This document shows, in pieces, positions 18,095 to 25,828 of a stretch of DNA of 64,000 bases. Source of the stretch: Planctomycetota bacterium (GTDB lineage Bacteria > Planctomycetota > GCA-2746535); assembly GCA_002746535.1 (NCBI GenBank), contig NVWA01000001.1, forward strand, positions 248,001-312,000, in the 5' to 3' direction. The position numbers and the translations under genes are program-made. Within the stretch, counting starts at the first letter, position 1, and each line of letters starts with the position of its first letter. A model generated the notes under the pieces. It searched no databases, had not been told where the DNA came from, and saw nothing but the letters and a program-made list of their open reading frames with translations.

Positions 18095-19009
18095 CTAAAA
18101 AGTAACCATCATTTTTACGGCGAAGTAAAATGTTACGGCGCTCGATTGTACATTTGTATTTGCCTCTATTGCATCCGTTATATCAGCATCAATTGGAACG
18201 CTAACGCCTATTTCTGGTTTAACAATCCAAAATGAATTCATCATCCATTCCCAATTAGCTATTATAGAAAGACCTGAAGGTGCAAATGAATCTACACCAT
18301 AGTTGTATTTATTAAATTCTGCGGATCCAATACTCAATGCCCCACTGAAGTTTGCACGTGTTTTATATCCTAGCATTTCTAAACTGATGGAATGAGAAAC
18401 TCCTATTTCTATGTATAAACCACCAATTTCATCTAGGTCATATGAAATTAACAATGATGGACTCGCTACTACATTGTAACCGAATAAAAAATTCAATTCT
18501 GATGTAGATTCATTTGAAAATCGTCCAGTTGCTAAGATTGGAGTGAATTTATTTGGAAATAAATAGTGTTTTAATTCAATTGAATAAAGAAGGTCATTCC
18601 AGTGATTTTCATAAAGGAGTGAAATATCAATTTCTGTAAATTCAAAAGATTGATCACCATATCCAACACCGACACCATAATTAGTCAAATCAGTAAGGGT
18701 GTTTATCTTGAACGTATAATCTGATGCCATCAATGCAAAACCTAGTTCATTAACAGGATCATTATTTTTAACAACATTTCGCCATAGATAACTTGTGTAT
18801 AAACCTGTCCAAGCATCTAATGAGAAGTTTGGTGAATCTTCACTTCTCTCCCTAATTCTATATTTACCATAATTATGCTTTTTTGTATGACCATTCTCAT
18901 AGTAAGGGTCATAACTATAATTACTGGGTGTATTTTTATCTTTTGCAAATTGTATATTTGGTAAAACGATAAATAAAATAAGGGCGGATAAGAAAGCAAA
19001 TCGTTTCAT
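18095..19009 (-). CDS. Outer-membrane beta-barrel protein
   Basis: A 304-residue protein with a Sec signal peptide (about 22 residues), a charged linker and then alternating amphipathic strands with many aromatic residues (WTGLYTSYLWRNVV, YGVGVGYGDQSFEFTEIDIS). It ends in a phenylalanine after YFAVKMMVTF, the usual BAM-recognised end of an outer-membrane barrel. It is the first gene of the five-gene operon and is the likely membrane anchor or pore for the lipoproteins and propellers encoded after it. Confidence 0.8.
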   Translation of the reverse strand: MKRFAFLSALILFIVLPNIQFAKDKNTPSNYSYDPYYENGHTKKHNYGKYRIRERSEDSPNFSLDAWTGLYTSYLWRNVVKNNDPVNELGFALMASDYTFKINTLTDLTNYGVGVGYGDQSFEFTEIDISLLYENHWNDLLYSIELKHYLFPNKFTPILATGRFSNESTSELNFLFGYNVVASPSLLISYDLDEIGGLYIEIGVSHSISLEMLGYKTRANFSGALSIGSAEFNKYNYGVDSFAPSGLSIIANWEWMMNSFWIVKPEIGVSVPIDADITDAIEANTNVQSSAVTFYFAVKMMVTF

Positions 19010-19476
19010 TATTACCTTTCCATAAAACTTATATGAAATTAGTGATTACTAAGTTTGTTTTTTATCGGTATTACTGGCAAACACTTTACAGTTTTTAAGG
19101 TTTTAACGACCCATTTGGTTGTTATTTTAACAGGTAGAAAAAATAATTCACTGTAGTTGTCTGTATCTTGTGTTTTTGAGAAATGACTAAGCATATGTGG
19201 TATACTTAATAGATTGTTCAGAACATTTTAAATATTGTAAACAAATAGTTTTTAGATCTAAATTTGTTCTTATTTTGACTATTTACTATCTCTTAAATCC
19301 TTTATATTTTCAATATGAAATCTATGTGGCTATTTTTGTATTTGCTCAATAGTTAGGTGGTAGGTACTTATAAACCAATAGTTTAGATTAGATCATTCAA
19401 AATCATCTTGATTCATTAATCAACGAGATATACTTTCGTTTTTTATAAAACATGTTTACTTAATTAAGGAAGTCTC
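19010..19476. other. Divergent intergenic region
   Basis: These 467 bases separate the minus-strand envelope operon from dapA and must contain both promoters. I see no gene remnant, strong hairpin or riboswitch-like structure. An AATTAAGGAAG ribosome-site stretch lies just before dapA. A GGTATACTT sequence near 19199 resembles one half of the AGTATACT element described at 58 kb, but is a poor match. Confidence 0.5.
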
Positions 19477-20340
19477 ATGAGTATCAAAGGAATTTGGTTT
19501 CCCATTATAACTCCATTCAAAGATGGCGAAGTTGATTATGTCTCTTACGAAAGATTGTTAAGAGATGCTTTGAGTAAGGGTGTCCATGGAGTCATTCCAT
19601 TAGGAACAACAGGTGAATCTCCTACGATAACTGCCGAAGAAACCAATAAAATTGTAGATTTAACTGTTGAGGTAGTCAATAAGTCCGTGCCCGTCTATAT
19701 TGGATGTGGTGGTAATAATACCCGAGCAATAGTTGAAAAAGTAAAATCTCTTTCAAGTCGTGGGATCGATGGCGTTCTTTCGGTTGTTCCATATTACAAT
19801 AAACCAGGACCTCAAGGGTTAGTAGAACATTTTACTGCTATTGCTGACGCATCCGATCTTAAAATTTTGATGTATAACATTCCTTATCGAACATGCATTA
19901 ATATGTCAAACGAAAGTGTTTGTAAATTAGCTGAACATGAAAATATAGTTGGAATCAAAGATTCGTGTGGAATCTATAGTCAATCAATTGAATTGTTAGT
20001 TAATAAACCTAGTAACTTTTCAATATTTACTGGTGATGACCTTATGTTCTATACAACAATTACTAATGGTGGTGATGGAGGTATATTGGCATCTTCCCAT
20101 ATTAATACAGAACAGTTTATCAATCTTTACAACTTAGTTTTAGACAATGATCATCAAGCGGCATTTGAAATATGGAAGGGGATTACATCTTTGATCCCAT
20201 TGTTATTCAAAGAACCTAATCCAACACCTATTAAATTTATTTTAAAAGAACAAGGATTAATTGACTCGGATGAAGTTCGTTTGCCACTTACGTTAATCTC
20301 TGATGAATTAAAAGAAGAAATTAGAAATACGATAAAATAA
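19477..20340 (+). CDS. dapA: 4-hydroxy-tetrahydrodipicolinate synthase DapA
   Basis: Condenses pyruvate with aspartate semialdehyde in lysine and diaminopimelate synthesis. The 287-residue TIM barrel has PLGTTGES (Thr44-Thr45), the catalytic Tyr133 in MYNIPYRT and the Schiff-base Lys161 in GIKDSCG, at the same numbers as in E. coli. An AAGGAAG ribosome site precedes the ATG. mtaB follows 47 bases later and may be co-transcribed. Confidence 0.95.
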   Translation: MSIKGIWFPIITPFKDGEVDYVSYERLLRDALSKGVHGVIPLGTTGESPTITAEETNKIVDLTVEVVNKSVPVYIGCGGNNTRAIVEKVKSLSSRGIDGVLSVVPYYNKPGPQGLVEHFTAIADASDLKILMYNIPYRTCINMSNESVCKLAEHENIVGIKDSCGIYSQSIELLVNKPSNFSIFTGDDLMFYTTITNGGDGGILASSHINTEQFINLYNLVLDNDHQAAFEIWKGITSLIPLLFKEPNPTPIKFILKEQGLIDSDEVRLPLTLISDELKEEIRNTIK

Positions 20341-20387
20341 TATCAAAGTACTATTAGAAAAGCTCTTAAATATTATGAATAATATAT

Positions 20388-21695
20388 ATGAATGATTTTT
20401 CACCTAGATCAAATATCTCTTCAGAGAATACTTACCAAATAAAAACATTTGGATGTAAAGTCAATCAATATGATTCACAACAAATTCACGAATCCATTCA
20501 GAAGTTAGGTTTCCGTCAGGCTGAAGGCCCAGAAGTTCCAGAATGGACGATTATAAGTGCCTGTACTGTGACCTCAAAAGGTTTAGCAAAATCGCGGGAA
20601 ATTGCCCGTCGTAGAAAACGAGATTTTCCTGATACTAAACTGGTTGTAACGGGTTGTATTAGTGATGAAGAACAAGAAACCATGTCAAAAATGCCGGAGA
20701 TTGATCTTATTGTTCCGCATCTCGAAAAATTTGATATTCTGGCAAAAATGTTTAAGAATGATTCGCTGAAGATAGATCCATTTTCTGCTGTGAATGGCCT
20801 TGGCGGTCGTACAAGAGCCTTTTTAAAAGTTCAAGATGGTTGCGATCAGTATTGTACTTATTGCCGAATACCATATGTTCGATCCAAATTATGGAGCAAG
20901 CCAGTCAGTAAAATTGTTGAAGAAGCCAAACAACTTGAAGATCAAGGATTCAAGGAAATTGTTTTAACAGGTATTCACATCGGTCATTATTATAGAACCT
21001 CTGAAGATGGTTCAACTTTAAATGATGTCTTAGTAGCTCTTTTGCGAGAAACTTCATTACCACGTATTCGTGTAAGTAGTATTGAAGTACTTGAAGTCAA
21101 TGAAGAATTGATTTCATTAGCGGCAGAAAATAAAAGAGTTTGTCCTCATTTTCATATTCCTCTACAAAGTGGCAGTAATGAAATACTTAAACTGATGGGT
21201 AGAGCCTACTCTATTGAAGAGTACCTTGAAAGAGTCAATTTAGTAAAATCTGCCATTGATAGACCTTCGTTATCTGCCGATGTTATAGTTGGTTTCCCTC
21301 ATGAAAGCGATGAAGATTTTCAGAAAACCATTGATGTCATTCGAGAAGTTGGTTATTCATCAATGCATATATTTCCTTATAGTACTAGACCAAATACTGG
21401 AGCATGGAATCTGAAAAAACAAGTTCATGGCAATATTAAATCCGAAAGGGTAGAGTTATTAATTAATCTAGGTGATGAACTTCGAAATGAATTTGATTTG
21501 AAATTCTTAAATGAAGACGTCGACGTTTTGATTGAATCAAATAGTCAAGGAACTACCGATAGATATGTTAAAGTTAAAGTTGAAAATTCGAATGAGTTGG
21601 AAGGCCAACTAATATCTGTTAAAACAACTTCTCAAGTAAATGGCGTATTGACCGGGCGAATTTCCAGCTCGAAATTATCATTTCAATCAATTTGA
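20388..21695 (+). CDS. mtaB: tRNA t6A37 methylthiotransferase MtaB
   Basis: Radical-SAM enzyme that adds a methylthio group to t6A37 in tRNA. The N-terminal domain has the three cluster cysteines C23 (FGCKVNQYD), C59 (SACTVT) and C90 (VTGC). The radical-SAM core has C152, C156 and C159 in CDQYCTYCR, and a C-terminal TRAM-like region follows. The CKVNQYD and ACTVTSKG motifs favour MtaB over MiaB or RimO. Length (435) is normal. Confidence 0.93.
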   Translation: MNDFSPRSNISSENTYQIKTFGCKVNQYDSQQIHESIQKLGFRQAEGPEVPEWTIISACTVTSKGLAKSREIARRRKRDFPDTKLVVTGCISDEEQETMSKMPEIDLIVPHLEKFDILAKMFKNDSLKIDPFSAVNGLGGRTRAFLKVQDGCDQYCTYCRIPYVRSKLWSKPVSKIVEEAKQLEDQGFKEIVLTGIHIGHYYRTSEDGSTLNDVLVALLRETSLPRIRVSSIEVLEVNEELISLAAENKRVCPHFHIPLQSGSNEILKLMGRAYSIEEYLERVNLVKSAIDRPSLSADVIVGFPHESDEDFQKTIDVIREVGYSSMHIFPYSTRPNTGAWNLKKQVHGNIKSERVELLINLGDELRNEFDLKFLNEDVDVLIESNSQGTTDRYVKVKVENSNELEGQLISVKTTSQVNGVLTGRISSSKLSFQSI

Positions 21696-21870
21696 AAAGT
21701 TACTGTAGAAAATCTGCTGTAATAACAACTAATAAAACACCCATTATTTATATGAAATAGTTAGTTTTTGGTCAAATTTTCAGAACAATTCTTTTATATA
21801 TTCGATAATTGGACATTCTGATCTAATTAGCGTTCTATAATCATTCTTTACAAACATTTTAAGTAAATAC

Positions 21871-22695
21871 ATGGATAGTTATCTTTCAAACCTTCTGAAG
21901 CATCTTTCTGAAAGCGAAACTGTATGGTTTAATAAAAAAATGGAATTAATTAAAGCTGCGGAAAATGAAAAAGAATTATTTTTTTCATTTTCATTTGTTC
22001 AAAGAAAAATTGAGAGAAAAGAAGTTGTTGTTGATCAAAGAAAATGGTTTACTGATGAATTGGTACGACTTTTTTTTATATTGGCAAAAGAAGAAAATGA
22101 TCCAGAAACTTTTTATTTAAAGTTTGAAAAATTGTTTATTACTTCTGACTCAAAAGAATCTATCGCTTTATTAAAGTCATTACCTTTTTATCCTTATACG
22201 AAAGGTCTTTTAAATAAAGCCAGTGAGGGTTTGCGATCGAATGTATCTGATATTTTTAAAGCTGTCGCGATATTTAATGAATTCCCACAAAAATATTTTA
22301 ATGAAATGACTTGGAACCAAATGATTTTAAAATCATTATTTATTGATTCTCCATTGTATAGCATTATTGGTATTGATGAGAAAAGGAATCTAGATTTAAA
22401 TAGAATGCTTTGTGATTATGCCTTAGAACGAATTGCCGCTAGCCGTTCTATAAACCCAGAATTATGGCGGTGTGTGACAGATGTAAGTGACAACAGAATA
22501 TTTAGTGAATGGGAAAAAGTTTTTTCAAACGGCAATGATTTTGAGAAATCTGCTATTGGGTTGATTTCTAAACGTTCAAAGGAACAAATTTCTCCATCTT
22601 ACTCAATGCTCTCTAATATTTCTCATGAGAAATTAAGATATAATACATGGGATGAAATCGGTGAAGCTCTAGAACTTGAAAGGAAAGAACTATGA
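21871..22695 (+). CDS. eboA: EboA-like protein
   Basis: A 274-residue soluble helical protein. Segments such as FPYTKGLLNKASEGLRSNVSDIFKAVAI and WNQMILKSLFIDSPLYSI resemble EboA from ebo (edb) clusters, whose products are needed for movement of certain metabolites in cyanobacteria and other phyla. The strongest support is the next gene, an EboB-type TatD hydrolase overlapping by 4 bases. Biochemical function is unknown even in the family. Confidence 0.7.
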   Translation: MDSYLSNLLKHLSESETVWFNKKMELIKAAENEKELFFSFSFVQRKIERKEVVVDQRKWFTDELVRLFFILAKEENDPETFYLKFEKLFITSDSKESIALLKSLPFYPYTKGLLNKASEGLRSNVSDIFKAVAIFNEFPQKYFNEMTWNQMILKSLFIDSPLYSIIGIDEKRNLDLNRMLCDYALERIAASRSINPELWRCVTDVSDNRIFSEWEKVFSNGNDFEKSAIGLISKRSKEQISPSYSMLSNISHEKLRYNTWDEIGEALELERKEL

Positions 22696-23582
22696 AATGG
22701 ATAGATCCACATATACATTGTTCAGCACGAACTACAGATGATTATGTTAAAATGGCTGAACAAGGAATAGTAGCAGTTATAGAACCTGCTTTTTGGCTAG
22801 GACAACCACGAACTAATGTCGGTAGTTTTATTGATTATTATTCCTCATTAATTGGATGGGAAAGATTTAGAGCATCTCAGTATGGTATCAAACATTATTG
22901 TACAATTGGTTTAAATAGTAAAGAGGCAAATAATGAAGCATTAGCTGAAGAAGTTATGGAAATTCTTCCGAGATTTTTACCCAAAGAAGGTGTCGTAGCT
23001 GTTGGTGAAATAGGTTATGATGACCAAACGAAGTTGGAAGATAAATATTATCGCGCTCAACTAGAATTGGCCAAAGAATATGATATGTTGGTTATGGTGC
23101 ATACCCCTCATAGGGATAAGAAAAAAGGAACTATCAAAAGTATGGAGGTTGCTTTAGAACATGGTCTTGATCCCAATAAAGTGATTATAGATCATAACAA
23201 CGAAGAAACGATACAAGATACATTGGATAGAGGATTTTGGGCTGCGTTTACAATATATCCAAAAACTAAAATGGGTAATGAAAGAATGGTTGAAGTAGTC
23301 AAAAAATTCGGAAGTGATCGAATAATTGTTGATTCTAGTGCAGACTGGGGCTATTCAGATCCGTTAGCAGTACCTAAGACAGCTAATTTAATGCTTAAAA
23401 TGGGTATTGCAGAAGAAGATGTCGTGAAAACATGTTATAGCAATGCAATTCTTGCCTATGGTCAAAGTGGCCAATTTAATGAATCTGATTGGGAACAAAA
23501 AACAGATGCAGACCCTAAAGAACTATTTGAAGGTAATTCTGTTTTGCGAGGCCAAGAAAATAATCAAACTAAAACATCTTAA
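22692..23582 (+). CDS. eboB: EboB-like TatD-family metal hydrolase
   Basis: A 296-residue TIM-barrel amidohydrolase-like protein. Metal-binding motifs are visible: H7 and H9 in PHIHC, VGEIGYD, VHTPH, IIDHNNEE and DSSADWG. The AVIEPAFWLGQPRT segment is typical of the TatD-like member of ebo clusters rather than of the TatD nuclease. Its start overlaps eboA by 4 bases. The substrate is not known. The remaining ebo genes (prenyltransferase, dehydroquinate-synthase-like, isomerase-like and phosphatase-like) are not in this window. Confidence 0.75.
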   Translation: MKWIDPHIHCSARTTDDYVKMAEQGIVAVIEPAFWLGQPRTNVGSFIDYYSSLIGWERFRASQYGIKHYCTIGLNSKEANNEALAEEVMEILPRFLPKEGVVAVGEIGYDDQTKLEDKYYRAQLELAKEYDMLVMVHTPHRDKKKGTIKSMEVALEHGLDPNKVIIDHNNEETIQDTLDRGFWAAFTIYPKTKMGNERMVEVVKKFGSDRIIVDSSADWGYSDPLAVPKTANLMLKMGIAEEDVVKTCYSNAILAYGQSGQFNESDWEQKTDADPKELFEGNSVLRGQENNQTKTS

Positions 23583-23615
23583 TCAATCAGATCAATAAAT
23601 TTTTTAGGATATTAA

Positions 23616-24353
23616 ATGCCATCTAAATTTTGTGGACCAAATAATACATTTGAAGAGTGGAGTTTAAATGAATCCGGAATTGCTGTTTTGCCCGTCGGAG
23701 CATTTGAACAACACGGTTATCACTTACCATTGGCAACGGATACTATTCACGCAACTCATCTTGCAGAATTTGTCGCCAAAGAATTAGATGCTATGTTACT
23801 TGCTGCAATTCCATATGGGACATCAATGGAACATAAATGTTTTCGTGGAACAATATCACTTACTCCTGAAGTTTTAATGGCAATCATCGATAACATTGTC
23901 GATGAATTGGAATCTCAAAATATAAATCGTATGATCATTATAAATGGGCATGGAGGTAATTTTGCAATGGCTCCTGCCGTAAGAAAAATAAATTATGCTG
24001 ATAGAAAAATTAAAGTCCTTCTAGTTGCGGGTAATTTTGTTTCTAGAAAAAATAGTGAGCCAGAGATTCATGCCGGAGAAGGGGAGACGAGTAGAATGTT
24101 GGCCATTGCAAAAAATCTTGTAGGTGATGACCGTAGATCCGAAAATCCATTCTTAAAAGATGAAGCCTATATACAAAGTGATTTGAATACCTTTGGTGTT
24201 GGTCGAATGTCTAGTTCTGGTGTTTGGGGAAACCCGAAACTAGCTACCGAAGCAAAAGGTAAAAAAGACCTTAAAGAAATAAAGAAAAATATTATCCCTT
24301 ATATCAAAGAACGTTTAAAGCGTCTTGATGAAAACCCTAATTATGGAAAATAA
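23616..24353 (+). CDS. Creatininase-family amidohydrolase
   Basis: A 245-residue protein with the family metal sites: E31 and H33 in GAFEQHGYHLPL, D42 in ATDT, H112 in NGHGGN and the HAGEGETS motif. Members hydrolyse cyclic amides such as creatinine or intermediates of cofactor synthesis (for example MftE, FAPy deformylase), so the substrate cannot be named. It lies 33 bases after eboB on the same strand and is probably in its transcript. It converges on the next gene. Confidence 0.85.
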   Translation: MPSKFCGPNNTFEEWSLNESGIAVLPVGAFEQHGYHLPLATDTIHATHLAEFVAKELDAMLLAAIPYGTSMEHKCFRGTISLTPEVLMAIIDNIVDELESQNINRMIIINGHGGNFAMAPAVRKINYADRKIKVLLVAGNFVSRKNSEPEIHAGEGETSRMLAIAKNLVGDDRRSENPFLKDEAYIQSDLNTFGVGRMSSSGVWGNPKLATEAKGKKDLKEIKKNIIPYIKERLKRLDENPNYGK

Positions 24354-24377
24354 TTAATAGATTCCGTGTTTTATGAC

Positions 24378-25007
24378 TTAAATCGATTTGAATTGTAAAT
24401 CTAAAAAGTATGAGTTTATATCCTTCTTCGCTTCACGTTGCAGATTTTTTTCTGCTTTTTTTCTAGGTTTATCACCATCAATTAAAAACAATAATTCATT
24501 TGCATAGGCTGGAGATACTTTATCAACGAATGGAATTAATTGGCTTAGTGCGATATCTTTTTTATTGTGATCGCACAATTTACATTCTGCTAAAAGTTCA
24601 TTGTAAATCACATCGAAGTTCTCTTTATTACCAATGGCTAATGCACCTATTAAATAAATGAGTTGATCTAAATATTCAATAGTTCCTTTCTTCCTTTTGG
24701 TGAAATCAAGAATTTCTCTAATAGTTTTTTTGATTAGTTTATCCGCATTTGTTCTAGCAAGTTCCCGTAATGGCCATGCTAGCACTAGAGATCTGTGAAT
24801 AACATCTTTAACGCCATTGCTAGCTTTGATTGACTCACTCAAATACTTAAATTTCTTACTTGGATCAGTTTCTTTTGTAGCAATAACGGCATAGCCTTTG
24901 CATATATAATAGGGGTCATGGATAGATTTACAAAATTCTAAAGCATTGAGAACATTGTCTTCTGCCATGATGGCCACTTTAGCAAATTCGTTTACACCAC
25001 TTTTCAT
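24378..25007 (-). CDS. Helical-repeat protein of unknown function
   Basis: A 209-residue soluble protein with no signal peptide. It is made of repeated short amphipathic helices (ALEFCKSIHDPYYICKGYAVIA, then LAWPLRELARTN and LIYLIGALAIGNKE), suggesting a TPR/HEAT-like superhelix, with a charged C-terminal tail. No family recognised. Its start overlaps the stop of the small lipoprotein gene upstream by 4 bases, so it is the last gene of the gyrB-gyrA-led run. Confidence 0.65.
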   Translation of the reverse strand: MKSGVNEFAKVAIMAEDNVLNALEFCKSIHDPYYICKGYAVIATKETDPSKKFKYLSESIKASNGVKDVIHRSLVLAWPLRELARTNADKLIKKTIREILDFTKRKKGTIEYLDQLIYLIGALAIGNKENFDVIYNELLAECKLCDHNKKDIALSQLIPFVDKVSPAYANELLFLIDGDKPRKKAEKNLQREAKKDINSYFLDLQFKSI

Positions 25008-25399
25008 TTTTTCAATGTTACTACGATTGAATAAATGAATTCAATACTATTACCGTCAGTATCATTTAATAAGATGGGATCTGGAAAATCTGAAATGACT
25101 ACGGTTTGGGTAAAAATCAATGTTTCAGCACTATCAAATATTGTAAAGGTTATAGGTGCATTATCATTTTCATCTGTAATTGTGGCTATATCTCCAGTTT
25201 TAAATACGGTTGCACTAGAGTAAATATTTGAAATATCAACATGGTAATTAACATCAGATGTCACGGCAGATAAGCCTAAAATTTCAATTGTATACGTTTG
25301 AATAATGGTGTCATCTATAATAATAATAGTGTCCGAGCTACCACCACAACCAGTTAATAATAGAAATGGCATTAAAAATAATAATCTTAAAATTTTCAT
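25004..25399 (-). CDS. Small lipoprotein
   Basis: A 131-residue protein with a clear lipobox (LTGC, Cys18) after a hydrophobic signal. An in-frame ATG 18 bases further out is possible, but AGGAGA just before 25399 fixes this start. The mature part is Ile/Thr/Val-rich and probably one beta-sandwich domain; no family recognised. It follows the FKBP gene by 18 bases. Confidence 0.7.
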   Translation of the reverse strand: MKILRLLFLMPFLLLTGCGGSSDTIIIIDDTIIQTYTIEILGLSAVTSDVNYHVDISNIYSSATVFKTGDIATITDENDNAPITFTIFDSAETLIFTQTVVISDFPDPILLNDTDGNSIEFIYSIVVTLKK

Positions 25400-25417
25400 A
25401 TGTATTCTCCTATTCAA

Positions 25418-25813
25418 CTACCAAATATTGATTAATTCTACGGTAAAAAGTAAAGTAGCATTTGGTCCAATAGAACCGCCAGCACCCTTTTCGCCGTAAG
25501 CGAGTGCTGAAGGTATCGCTAAATCCCATTTGCTGCCTTCAGGCATTAACTGTAGAGCTTCAACCCAGCCTGGAATTACTCCTGTGACTGGAAAAGTTGC
25601 TGGTGAATTTCTTTGATAGCTACTATCAAAAATTTCACCATTGATTAATTTACCTTCATAATGTACCGTAACTTGATTTTCAGGACTAGGTTTTTTACCA
25701 GAACCTTCTCTGACAATTGTATATTGTAAACCACTATCAAGAACAACGACGCCTTCTTTTTTGGCGTTAGCTTCTAAAAATTCAATACCTTCTTTGATAT
25801 TTTCTTCACTCAT
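25418..25813 (-). CDS. FKBP-type peptidyl-prolyl isomerase
   Basis: A 131-residue protein with a short N-terminal helix and one FKBP domain: [40 protein letters not shown] and [20 protein letters not shown] are all diagnostic. There is no signal peptide, so it should act in the cytoplasm as a folding catalyst. The first part resembles the FAQ linker region of FkpA/Mip types ([20 protein letters not shown]) without their dimerisation domain. It lies 15 bases after gyrA. Confidence 0.93.
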   Translation of the reverse strand: MSEENIKEGIEFLEANAKKEGVVVLDSGLQYTIVREGSGKKPSPENQVTVHYEGKLINGEIFDSSYQRNSPATFPVTGVIPGWVEALQLMPEGSKWDLAIPSALAYGEKGAGGSIGPNATLLFTVELINIW

Positions 25814-25828
25814 TTGATTTCCTATAAT

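Noticed and set aside
21871-24353. Complete ebo/edb metabolite-traffic cluster
   Set aside because: Only the eboA- and eboB-like genes are present; the flanking genes are mtaB and a creatininase-family gene.
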